The translations under genes were made by a program, and so were the position numbers. Source: UBA4575 sp002386945 (GTDB lineage Bacteria; Pseudomonadota; Gammaproteobacteria; UBA4575). Taken from it: a DNA stretch of 64,000 nucleotides. This document shows, in pieces, positions 17,593 to 25,863 of the stretch. The stretch's first letter is position 1. Every line of letters starts with the position of its first letter. The stretch spans positions 62,001-126,000 of the forward strand of contig CALSUC010000002.1 of assembly GCA_943789445.1 (NCBI GenBank), given 5' to 3'. Under the pieces are notes generated by a model that was given only the letters and a program-made list of their open reading frames with translations, had not been told where the DNA came from and ran no database searches.

Positions 17593-17820
17593 TTACTTGT
17601 ACTTCTTATTGTACTCATCGAATGAACCAGAGAAGCCATCATGTGACTCTGCGCCATGTCCAGCGTGTTCCATTGTCGAGTGATCCATTGTCGAATGGTC
17701 CATCATGCCTTCTTCTCCGGTGCTAAAGCTAGCTATGTCGCGATCGTTAAGATAAAAAGCGACTAATGCCGCAGCGACAACGACAAAAACGATGATTCCT
17801 GGTAATTTTGAATTGCTCAT
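17593..17820 (-). CDS. small membrane protein with His/Met-rich exported tail
   Basis: This 75-aa protein has one N-terminal transmembrane helix (residues 7-23) with a short SNSK start, then a periplasmic tail rich in Met, His, Asp and Ser. It includes a tandem MDHSTMDHSTMEH and 'AGHGAESHDG' (about residues 40-62), encoded by near-identical DNA repeats. Such Met/His patterns are typical of copper or silver binding peptides, so a metal-binding role is plausible but not shown. The C-terminus FDEYNKKYK is charged. It has its own leader with a GGAGAC ribosome site and is monocistronic. Confidence 0.7.
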   Translation of the reverse strand: MSNSKLPGIIVFVVVAAALVAFYLNDRDIASFSTGEEGMMDHSTMDHSTMEHAGHGAESHDGFSGSFDEYNKKYK

Positions 17821-17978
17821 ATTGATTAAGTCTCCTCGAAGATTGAAGTTTGCTAGTAGCCAATTTGTATTGTTTCTATAATATTCCGGAATGCTACGGG
17901 GCTAATCCCTCAGGGTCAATGACGAGTGTCTGTTACCTTTACCTTTTTAAGCGGCAATAAGCATGGCATTAAGTATAA

Positions 17979-19073
17979 ATGAGTCTGGATAAGACCAACC
18001 ATCGCGCCATTATCCATGTCGATATGGATGCTTTTTACGCCTCGGTGGAGCAGCGTGATTTCCCACAGTATCGAGGTAAGCCCTTGATTGTAGGGGGAGA
18101 TCCATTACGCCGTGGCGTCGTGGCTACCTGTAGCTATGAGGCACGCAAATTCGGCATTCATTCAGCAATGGCCAGTGTGACCGCCTTAAGAAAATGTCCA
18201 CAGGCCATTTTCTTAAGGCCACGATTTGAGGCTTATCGTCAGGTATCAAGCGATATTCGGCGGATTTTTTCACGGTTTAGTGATCGTATAGAGCCACTGT
18301 CATTGGATGAGGCCTATCTGGATGTGACCGAGCATGCACGTGCGCCGAACTCTAGTGTCTTGATTGCTAAAGACATTAGGGCGCAAATCAAGCAAGAAAC
18401 TGGGCTTATTGCCTCTGCCGGCGTCTCCTATAACAAATTTTTAGCGAAAATAGCGTCTGATCGATGCAAGCCGGATGGCCTACTCTATATTTCACCCGAA
18501 CAGGGGCCTGCCTTTGTGCAGGGCCTTAAGATTCGTGATTTTTATGGTGTTGGTAAGGCCACTGAGCAGACCATGCACGGCCTAGGGATTGAAACAGGAG
18601 CTGATCTATTACGTTGGCATTTAGCTGAATTACAGGCCCTATTTGGCAGTAGTGCCGAGTATTACTATCAAGTAGCGCGTGGCATTGATGAGCGTCCGGT
18701 GACGCACAATCGGATTCGGAAGTCGGTCAGTACGGAAGATACCTTTGATCAAGACCTGTCTGAACAAGAGGCCATGTTGAGCATTTTGCGAGAACAGGCG
18801 GAGCAGTTACAAGGGCAATTGGCTAAGCTTCAAGTAAAGGGTAAAACTCTCACAATTAAAGTGAAATTCAGTGATTTCTCACAGCTTACACGGTCGCTTT
18901 CAAAGACCCAGAGTTTTCACTCGGCAGAGAGTATTATCGTGGAACTTCCGGCCTTATTGGAGAGTGCTCTGATCAAACCGTTGGCTGTTAGATTGTTAGG
19001 TGTCGGGGTTTCTAGCTTGATTGCCTTAGATGAGATTGAAAATAATAACCAGATTGACCTCTTTCAGGAGTAA
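17979..19073 (+). CDS. dinB: DNA polymerase IV (Y family)
   Basis: This 364-aa translesion polymerase has the catalytic acidic residues in HVDMDAFYASVEQ (about 14-26) and SLDEAYLDVT (about 108-117), a helix-hairpin-helix near 175-205 and a little-finger domain. The extreme C-terminus, QIDLFQE, fits a beta-clamp binding motif (QxxLF). It replicates past damaged bases and lacks proofreading. It is monocistronic. No LexA box is obvious immediately upstream, though I did not search exhaustively. Confidence 0.95.
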   Translation: MSLDKTNHRAIIHVDMDAFYASVEQRDFPQYRGKPLIVGGDPLRRGVVATCSYEARKFGIHSAMASVTALRKCPQAIFLRPRFEAYRQVSSDIRRIFSRFSDRIEPLSLDEAYLDVTEHARAPNSSVLIAKDIRAQIKQETGLIASAGVSYNKFLAKIASDRCKPDGLLYISPEQGPAFVQGLKIRDFYGVGKATEQTMHGLGIETGADLLRWHLAELQALFGSSAEYYYQVARGIDERPVTHNRIRKSVSTEDTFDQDLSEQEAMLSILREQAEQLQGQLAKLQVKGKTLTIKVKFSDFSQLTRSLSKTQSFHSAESIIVELPALLESALIKPLAVRLLGVGVSSLIALDEIENNNQIDLFQE

Positions 19074-19224
19074 TTGGCTGTTTGGCGGTGTTAATAGTGA
19101 GCCAAAATAAGCGCCTTAAGTTGTCCTGAAAATGGCCTTGTAGTATGTTATCAGTAATGATTTAAGGCTGATAAAAGCCAATTAAATAATATAAAGAAAT
19201 CCAGGAGAGTGGAGCTCACCCCCT

Positions 19225-21546
19225 ATGACAGATATTAATAAAATTCCTGAAGTATCAAGCAGGATTACTGTTCCTGAAGGTTACTCAGTACATCATTCAT
19301 TTTGTCCGCATGATTGCCCAGATTCATGTTCAATGCTGGTTACGCGAAATGATAAAACCGGCAAGGCAGTCCGTGTTCAGGGCGACCCCACTCATCCTAT
19401 TACGCGCGGTTACCTGTGTAATAAGGTTAACCACTACCTGGATTTTGTTTATAACGATAATCGTGTCCTATACCCACACAAACGCGTAGGTCCTAAGGGC
19501 CCTGGCGCGAAGTTTGAGCGTATTACATGGGATGAAGCCCTAGAAACGATTACTAATAACTTCAAAGAGACCATCGATAAGTATGGTTCGGAAGCGGTTC
19601 AGCCGTACTCTTACTCTGGCACTATGGGTATGGTCGGTTACTGGACTATGGATAGTCGTTTCTGGAATAAGATGGAAGCAGCCAGACTCGAGCAATCGAT
19701 TTGTATTTACGCCGCTATGTGGGCGGGCTTGCATACCTATGGTATGGCCCATGCCAACACATCGATCCATGAGGCGGCAGAAGAAGCTGACCTGATCATT
19801 CTATGGGGTGCTAACTTAGTTAGTACCGGTGTGCATGCAATTCCATTTATCCGTGAAGCAAAACAACGCGGTGCTAAATTGATTGTGATCGATCCACGTA
19901 AGACGCGTACCACTATGATGGCAGATTGGCATATTCAACCTAAGCCAGGTACTGATGCGGCCTTAGCCCTCGGCATGATGAAAGTGATTGTCGATAAAGA
20001 TATGCATGATCTAGAGTTCTTGAAGGAACAGACACTAGGTTGGGAAAAGTTGCTTGAGACTAAGCTACCTGATTACCCACTGGATAAAGTCGAAAAGATT
20101 ACCGGTGTTTCTGCTGCAGATATCGAGCAGTTTGCAGTTGAATATGCATCGGCTAAGATTGCAGTTATCCGTGCTAACTATGGCCTGAACCGTCACCAGA
20201 ATGCTGGTCAGATGTGTCGTGCCATTTTAACGCTGCCTTGTATTACAGGTTCATGGCGTGAGCGTTGTGGTGGTGCTAGTTTCGGTAACCTCGAAGAGAT
20301 GTGGCTACGTCATGATTTAGCCAAACTACATCGCCCAGATTTAGGTGATCGTGCCTCTAAGCGTATGGTTAGTATGGTACAGATTGGTCGCGCTCTGCGT
20401 GACAACGTTGGCTATGATGAAGTACCGCTAGATCCACCAATCAAATCTATGTTTGTCTATAACTCAGATCCAGCAAACTGTGCACCGAATTCAAATGCAG
20501 TGCGTGAAGGAATGGCGCGTGATGATTTGTTTGTTGCTGTGCACGAGACCTTTTGGACCGATACCTGTGAGTACGCCGATATCGTGCTACCTGCAGATAC
20601 ACAATTAGAACGTCAGGACTTAGTCGCCACTTACGGTAACTGGTACTACGTTATGAACGAGCCAATCATTGAGCCATTAGGCGAGAGCGTGCGTAACTCT
20701 GAATTGTTCCGCATGTTGGCGAAGAAGATGGGTTACGAAGATGAAAACGATAATGCCTTCACGCAAACCGATGAAGAGATTATCCGTGACATCCTAGTGC
20801 AAGACGAAGTAAACCCTTTGATGGAAGGCATTACCTACGAAGATCTGAAAAAGAATGGTTGGGCACGTGCTAACACAGAGACCGATCGTCGTAATTTCCA
20901 GAAGAATGGCTGGCCAACACCTAGTGGCAAGATCGAAATCTTCTCTGCTGCATTAGCGGAGGAGGGTGTTGATCCATTGCCAAGCTATGTGCCAGAGATT
21001 GAAGGCCAAGAAGATGAGTTGCGTTCTAAGTACCCACTACAAGTACTCAGTAGCGCATCACATTACTTCATTGGTGATTCATTCCAGTCGGTCCCTAGAC
21101 TACAAGCGATGCAGTCGCGCCCAACAGTCGAGTTAAGCCCTGAAGAAGCGGCTAGACGTCAGCTGAAAGATGGTGATCTCTGTCGTTTATATAACGACCG
21201 TGGTGATACCTTTGCCTATGCCGTTATTATTGAAGGCATGCTCAGCGGTATGTGTTCTACGCAGAAGCAATTTAAGGGTAGTAACACGCCAGGTGGTGTG
21301 AACATTAATGCCTTGAATTCAGAGATGCTGACAGACTTCGGTAAGAGCCCAACGTTCTACTCATGTTTAGTAGAAGTTGAAAAAGCCGATGAAGGCATGC
21401 GTAAGGAAGCCCTGCTGAAAGAATGGGGTGGTAAAAAAGGCTACATTAAGAAATGGCATGAAGATCCAAGGAACCAGGGTCTAACAGCAAGCGATGAGGA
21501 GATCCTTGCTGAAGCTGAAAAAATTCATCCAGGAGTATTTAAGTAA
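19225..21546 (+). CDS. cytoplasmic molybdopterin (bis-MGD) oxidoreductase, large subunit
   Basis: This is a 773-aa protein. The N-terminal [4Fe-4S] site uses Cys27, 31, 35 (CPHDCPDSC) and 65 (GYLCNK). The likely Mo ligand is Cys160 in QSICIYAAMWAGLHTYG, by comparison with the TICSAAG-type motif in related enzymes. Molybdopterin-binding segments (ILWGANLVSTGVH, VIDPRKTRTT) and a C-terminal dinucleotide-binding beta-barrel are complete. There is no twin-arginine leader, so it is cytoplasmic. The next gene overlaps by one base (TAATG) and encodes a flavin/ferredoxin partner, which together would make a soluble NAD(P)H-linked redox enzyme. Candidate substrates include formate or sulfur compounds, but sequence does not decide. 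It differs from SoeA, whose operon has an NrfD membrane subunit. Confidence 0.88.
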   Translation: MTDINKIPEVSSRITVPEGYSVHHSFCPHDCPDSCSMLVTRNDKTGKAVRVQGDPTHPITRGYLCNKVNHYLDFVYNDNRVLYPHKRVGPKGPGAKFERITWDEALETITNNFKETIDKYGSEAVQPYSYSGTMGMVGYWTMDSRFWNKMEAARLEQSICIYAAMWAGLHTYGMAHANTSIHEAAEEADLIILWGANLVSTGVHAIPFIREAKQRGAKLIVIDPRKTRTTMMADWHIQPKPGTDAALALGMMKVIVDKDMHDLEFLKEQTLGWEKLLETKLPDYPLDKVEKITGVSAADIEQFAVEYASAKIAVIRANYGLNRHQNAGQMCRAILTLPCITGSWRERCGGASFGNLEEMWLRHDLAKLHRPDLGDRASKRMVSMVQIGRALRDNVGYDEVPLDPPIKSMFVYNSDPANCAPNSNAVREGMARDDLFVAVHETFWTDTCEYADIVLPADTQLERQDLVATYGNWYYVMNEPIIEPLGESVRNSELFRMLAKKMGYEDENDNAFTQTDEEIIRDILVQDEVNPLMEGITYEDLKKNGWARANTETDRRNFQKNGWPTPSGKIEIFSAALAEEGVDPLPSYVPEIEGQEDELRSKYPLQVLSSASHYFIGDSFQSVPRLQAMQSRPTVELSPEEAARRQLKDGDLCRLYNDRGDTFAYAVIIEGMLSGMCSTQKQFKGSNTPGGVNINALNSEMLTDFGKSPTFYSCLVEVEKADEGMRKEALLKEWGGKKGYIKKWHEDPRNQGLTASDEEILAEAEKIHPGVFK

Positions 21547-22667
21547 TGGCAAAACTTGAGACCTTTAATGATCCCTTTGATCAGTTTATAAGGAAATTAC
21601 CTGAGCCGAACCCAAACATTCAGACTTTAAGAGTCCAGAGTAATGAAGGGGTTATCACTAAGTTTAAGAATCTAACAGCAGATACTTATGAAGTGGTCAT
21701 TACCTGCCCAGAGGGCTCACATAAATTGTGTGCCCGTGCTGGCCAGTACGGTACGATTAAAGTAGAAGGCATTCAAAAGCCACGCTCTTATTCCTTTGCG
21801 CAAACACCAGAACGAGAGAATGAAAATGAATATACATTTTTCATTCGTCTAGTACCGGGTGGTGAATTGTCGGCATGGTTGGCTGAGAAAAATCGTGAAG
21901 GTGAAAAGGTTGTCTTGTCTGGCCCTATGGGTAAGTTTGGCCTGGATGATTCGGTAAAGCCTATGGTTTGTATCGCTGGTGGTAGTGGCATGAGTGCGAT
22001 TAATGCCTTAGTGCAGCAGGTTGAAGCACATGGGATTGCAAGAGATTGTTACTTCTTCTACGGTGCACGTGAGCAAAAAGATTTATACCTGCAAGATGAA
22101 CTGAAGGCGTTAGCAGAAAAGTGGCCAGCTGGTAGTAAGTTTGAATTCATTCCAGTGCTGTCAGAAGAACCTGAAGGTAGTGACTGGCAAGGTCCACGTG
22201 GCTTTGTAACGCAGCATGTGAAAGAAGCTTACTTGGATGCGGGTATTGTATCCGGAGATAACCTGAAGGCATTCTTCTGTGGCCCACCACCGATGATTGA
22301 TCATGGTGTCAAAGTCTTGCTAGAAGCGGGCCTATCAAATGATGATATCTACTACGATAAGTTTGAAGATATGCGTTCACCAGCGCCAGTTATTGATAAT
22401 GAAAAATGTGTGTTGTGTGATGAATGCTTGATGGTGAAGGCGACTGAAAAATGCATCACTGAAGCGACTAACTTCGAAAAGAATGCAGAAGGTCAGATTG
22501 TGTCATTTGAGCGTGTACGCCCAGGTCATACCTCAGGTCTTTATTACAATGCATTATTTATTGATGAGGCAGAGTGTATTCGCTGTTATGCCTGTATTGA
22601 GGCCTGTCCTCATGAGGCGATTTCTCCAAACTATGATGCAGTTCCTAAGACCCTGCGGCAGTACTAG
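21546..22667 (+). CDS. ferredoxin reductase-type FAD/NAD(P) protein with C-terminal 2[4Fe-4S] domain
   Basis: This 373-aa protein has three parts. An FAD-binding barrel (about 30-130) carries the RSYSF motif. An NAD(P)-binding domain (about 135-270) has IAGGSGMSAINAL and the terminal FFCGPPPMID. A C-terminal ferredoxin domain has two cluster motifs, CVLCDEC...C (about 295-310) and CIRCYACIEACPHEA (about 346-360). It is translationally coupled to the molybdopterin subunit (one-base overlap) and would pass electrons between NAD(P)H and that enzyme through FAD and Fe-S clusters. The middle cluster motif is irregular, which may mean an unusual ligation. The physiological direction is unknown. Confidence 0.88.
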   Translation: MAKLETFNDPFDQFIRKLPEPNPNIQTLRVQSNEGVITKFKNLTADTYEVVITCPEGSHKLCARAGQYGTIKVEGIQKPRSYSFAQTPERENENEYTFFIRLVPGGELSAWLAEKNREGEKVVLSGPMGKFGLDDSVKPMVCIAGGSGMSAINALVQQVEAHGIARDCYFFYGAREQKDLYLQDELKALAEKWPAGSKFEFIPVLSEEPEGSDWQGPRGFVTQHVKEAYLDAGIVSGDNLKAFFCGPPPMIDHGVKVLLEAGLSNDDIYYDKFEDMRSPAPVIDNEKCVLCDECLMVKATEKCITEATNFEKNAEGQIVSFERVRPGHTSGLYYNALFIDEAECIRCYACIEACPHEAISPNYDAVPKTLRQY

Positions 22668-22696
22668 TTTGTATCCGCAAAAATAATCTTTGCTTT

Positions 22697-22733
22697 AAAA
22701 AGCTACTCTAGGCAACTGGAGTGGCTTTTTTTT
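22697..22733 (+). terminator. intrinsic terminator after the molybdopterin operon
   Basis: The stem AAAAAGCTACTC/GAGTGGCTTTTT (one G-U pair) is followed by T residues, 30 bases after the stop of the flavoprotein gene. Confidence 0.9.
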
Positions 22734-22764
22734 CGCTATTAAAATAATGAAAAGGAATCTATCT

Positions 22765-23670
22765 ATGCGAAAAATAATCAGTCTATTGGTGATTTTATTC
22801 ATCAGTATCAATGCGGTATCGGCAGATCAAGACAGTGGACGTTTCACTGAGGGCGTTTTCTGGAAGATAGAAAAAGAAGGTGAATTTGTTGGCTACATCT
22901 TTGGTACCTTGCATATGAATGATGAGCGTATCGCTAAGATTCACGACAAAATTATTCCCTATCTAGATAATGCTGTAAGTTTTGCGATGGAGTCATTCCC
23001 TAGTGATCACTACTGGAATCCGTACCAAGGTAGTCAATTAATTAAGAGTGATATGGTATTGCCGAAGGGTGAGACGCTAGATCAATTGATCGGGCCGGAA
23101 ACATATAAACGAGTTGAAACAGTGTTGAGTGGCCTACTCGGCATGAAGCCAGAATTGGTGAAGACCCTACGTCCTTGGGCGGCCATGCGTAGTTTTGCCG
23201 TACGCGCTAAAAGCAATAAGGTTATCTTAGATTATGCACTGCTAGATCGTGCTGCATCACAAGATAAAGAGCTCTATCAAGTAGAATCGATTGAAGAGTT
23301 TATTGTCACACTACAAGAAATGCCATTAGATGCACAGGTGGCGTTACTGGAGTTCACAGTGGCGAGTTATGACGATATGCATCAGATTATTGATGACATG
23401 TTGGATTCATATTTGGAGCAAGATCTAAAAGAGATGTTTCGGATCGGTACGCGTTTTATTCCTGATCAGCCAGAAAATAAACAGTGGCGTGATGTCTATC
23501 TGAAGCATGTGGTGTTGAATCGTAACATTGTGATGGAGCATTACATGCGTAAGGCCATGCGCGAGCGAAATACTTTTATAGCGATTGGTGCGATCCATCT
23601 ATACGGTGATAAAGGCGTCTTGGCCTTGATGGAAAAAGATGGCTATACGGTTAGTAAGCAAGACCTATAA
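22765..23670 (+). CDS. TraB/GumN family protein, secreted
   Basis: This is a 301-aa protein. The ATG at 22765 is preferred because AAGGAA lies 9 bases upstream; an in-frame ATG at 22747 is possible. A signal peptide (MRKIISLLVILFISINAVSA, cleavage near ADQ) is followed by the family signature 'YIFGTLHMND' (GTxH) and a C-terminal 'TFIAIGAIHLYGDKGVLALME' (GxxHL). TraB/GumN proteins form a metal-dependent hydrolase-like fold, and bacterial roles are largely unknown. It is monocistronic, bounded by terminators on both sides. Confidence 0.88.
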   Translation: MRKIISLLVILFISINAVSADQDSGRFTEGVFWKIEKEGEFVGYIFGTLHMNDERIAKIHDKIIPYLDNAVSFAMESFPSDHYWNPYQGSQLIKSDMVLPKGETLDQLIGPETYKRVETVLSGLLGMKPELVKTLRPWAAMRSFAVRAKSNKVILDYALLDRAASQDKELYQVESIEEFIVTLQEMPLDAQVALLEFTVASYDDMHQIIDDMLDSYLEQDLKEMFRIGTRFIPDQPENKQWRDVYLKHVVLNRNIVMEHYMRKAMRERNTFIAIGAIHLYGDKGVLALMEKDGYTVSKQDL

Positions 23671-23688
23671 AGACCGAGTAGTGCGATA

Positions 23689-23729
23689 GAAAAAGCCCGC
23701 TAGGAGATGCGCTCTTAGCGGGCTTTTTT
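23689..23729. terminator. bidirectional intrinsic terminator
   Basis: A long stem of about 17 base pairs, with AAAAAGCCCGCTAGGAG pairing with CTCTTAGCGGGCTTTTTT around a short ATGCG loop, sits between converging genes and has A- and T-runs on either side. Confidence 0.93.
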
Positions 23730-23757
23730 ATTCGGCATATAAGGTCGTGAGGATGCC

Positions 23758-24468
23758 TTAACTACGCCCATAGATTGGAATAGAAGCGCCTGAGATGGAC
23801 TTAGCTTGATCGCTGCATAAGAAGGCCATGGTCGCCGCAATGTCTGCACAAGGCACCCAGTCGCTAAAGTCTGCATTTGGCATGTCTGCCCGATTTGTAG
23901 GGGTATCGATAGTGCCCGGCAAGATACTATTCACGGTAATGTTACTCATCTTATGTTCTGCCGCTAAACATTCACTCAAAGTCACTACAGCACTTTTAGA
24001 AATGCAGTAAGGTGCCATGTTGGCCTTGCCCTGCTCAGCGGCACGGGCAGACACATTAATAATCCGACCATTACCCTGTTTTAGCATGCTAGGGATGGCG
24101 GCCTTACAGGTGTGCATAACGGCCTTAAAATTCATATCAAACATGGTGTTAAAATCGCTGTCACTTAATTCATGAACTGGCGTACCCATGCTGAAACCAC
24201 CAGCAACATTGAGTACTGCATCGATGCGCCCAGTATGCTGGATGATGTCTTTGAATAGCTGTTGTACGTTCTGCATCTGACTTAAATCACAGGCTAGTGT
24301 GAGTGCGACCTGTTCGCCGTACTGCTCGGCCAGTTGCTCTAATTTTTCTGCTGAGCGTGAGCTTAAGATAAGCTTTGCGTTAGCCTTGGCGAAGGTCTCT
24401 ACACAGGCCTGGCCTAAAGCACCGGTGGCACCTGTGATAAGTACGAATTGATTGCTTAGATCAGTCAT
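23758..24468 (-). CDS. short-chain dehydrogenase/reductase
   Basis: This 236-aa classical SDR has the NAD(P) motif TGATGALG (residues 13-20), NVAGG (about 90), and the catalytic Ser, Tyr and Lys in INVSARAAEQG...YCISK (Tyr about 152, Lys about 156). The sequence resembles 3-oxoacyl-ACP reductase-like SDRs, but its substrate cannot be deduced. There is no signal peptide. It is downstream of nrdB on the same strand but separated by about 120 bases that carry an 'AGGCG' hairpin-like stretch, so it may be its own unit. Confidence 0.88.
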   Translation of the reverse strand: MTDLSNQFVLITGATGALGQACVETFAKANAKLILSSRSAEKLEQLAEQYGEQVALTLACDLSQMQNVQQLFKDIIQHTGRIDAVLNVAGGFSMGTPVHELSDSDFNTMFDMNFKAVMHTCKAAIPSMLKQGNGRIINVSARAAEQGKANMAPYCISKSAVVTLSECLAAEHKMSNITVNSILPGTIDTPTNRADMPNADFSDWVPCADIAATMAFLCSDQAKSISGASIPIYGRS

Positions 24469-24591
24469 ATGTCATATTTCCAAAAAATGTAAAAAGAGTC
24501 TGCGCATAAAAAAGGCGACAAATAGATTGCCGCCTAAGCTTGTGCCACTTTGCAGTGGCCCCATAACACTATATGTCTAACAGTTAATGGA

Positions 24592-25788
24592 CTACCACTG
24601 TAGTGCGCCACCTGTTTGATATTCTGTTACTCGAGTTTCAAAGAAGTTCTTTTCTTTCTTCAGGTCTAGAAGTTCAGACATCCAAGGGAATGGATTGCTT
24701 ACCCCTTCATATTGTGGAGTGATACCAATCTGTGAGCAGCGACGGTTTGCGATGTATTGTAGGTATTCAGCAAACATATTTGCATTCAGGCCGAGAATGC
24801 CACGTGGCATAGTGTCCTGTGCGTACTGCGTCTCAAGTTTTACTGCATCCATAATCAAAGTGATGATTTCTTGTTGGAATTCGTCTGTCCAAAGATGAGG
24901 ATTTTCCAACTTGATTTGGTTGATGACATCAATACCAAAGTTCATATGCATAGACTCATCACGCATAATGTATTGGAACTGCTCAGCAACACCAGTCATC
25001 TTATTGCGACGGCCCATAGATAAGATTTGGACGAATCCAACATAGAAGAAAATGCCTTCAAAGATCACGTAGAACGCGATTAAGTCACGTAGTAGGCGTT
25101 GGTCAGTTTCAGGTGTGCCGGTTGCGAAATCAGGGTCACCTAAGCTCTGCGTGAAGGGTAGTGCCCACTCCGCCTTGCGTGCGACTGAAGGGACTTCACG
25201 GTACATGTTGAAGACTTCACCTTCATCTAGGCCTAGTGACTCGATGCAATACTGATAAGCATGCGTATGTAGGGCTTCTTCAAAAGCCTGACGCAGTAGG
25301 TATTGGCGACACTCAGGGTTGGTGATGTGCTTATAGACAGCCAGTACTAAGTTATTGGCTACCAGTGAATCAGCAGTTGAGAAGAAGCCTAGGTTACGTT
25401 TGATCACAGTACGCTCATCATCGGTCAAACCTTGAGGGTCTTTCCATAATGCGATATCAGCGGTCATGTTGACCTCTTGTGGCATCCAGTGGTTAGCACA
25501 ACCATCTAGGTACTTAGTCCAAGCCCATTCGTATTTGAAAGGCACCAGCTGATTGAGGTCGGCATGGCAGTTAATGATCTTTTTGTCATCAACGCGGATA
25601 CGCGCAGCACCCATCTCGATATCTTCAAGACCAGTGGCCCCAGTATCGACTACTGCTGAGCTGTCTGCATTTTGAGCCGGAGCCGCGTCTGTAGTTGTCG
25701 CTTCTAGGTCAAAGGGTTGTGCTGCAATTGTAGGCTGCGCTGGGCTAGTACCTAGGTTACTTGCGAGTGGATCATCCCAATTTTGCAT
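24592..25788 (-). CDS. nrdB: ribonucleotide reductase class Ia, beta subunit
   Basis: This 398-aa diiron-radical subunit has a poorly conserved N-terminal extension (about 1-60) as in Pseudomonas-type NrdB. Iron ligands appear in DERTVIKRNLGFF, EEALHTHAYQY and RDESMHMNF. The Tyr in EALHTHAY is at the position of the class Ia radical Tyr (Phe in the Chlamydia-type class Ic), so a tyrosyl radical is expected. It pairs with NrdA to make dNDPs in the presence of oxygen. It lies 75 bases downstream of nrdA. Confidence 0.96.
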   Translation of the reverse strand: MQNWDDPLASNLGTSPAQPTIAAQPFDLEATTTDAAPAQNADSSAVVDTGATGLEDIEMGAARIRVDDKKIINCHADLNQLVPFKYEWAWTKYLDGCANHWMPQEVNMTADIALWKDPQGLTDDERTVIKRNLGFFSTADSLVANNLVLAVYKHITNPECRQYLLRQAFEEALHTHAYQYCIESLGLDEGEVFNMYREVPSVARKAEWALPFTQSLGDPDFATGTPETDQRLLRDLIAFYVIFEGIFFYVGFVQILSMGRRNKMTGVAEQFQYIMRDESMHMNFGIDVINQIKLENPHLWTDEFQQEIITLIMDAVKLETQYAQDTMPRGILGLNANMFAEYLQYIANRRCSQIGITPQYEGVSNPFPWMSELLDLKKEKNFFETRVTEYQTGGALQW

Positions 25789-25863
25789 TTCAGTGTTCCT
25801 TATATGGTTACACGCAACTTATGCGTGATGTTGCTTAATTTTTGCCTTGATTGTTCGGCGTGC

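Noticed and set aside
24592..25788. Class Ic (Chlamydia-type, Mn/Fe) ribonucleotide reductase
   Set aside because: The radical position has Tyr (EALHTHAY), not Phe, so class Ia is indicated.
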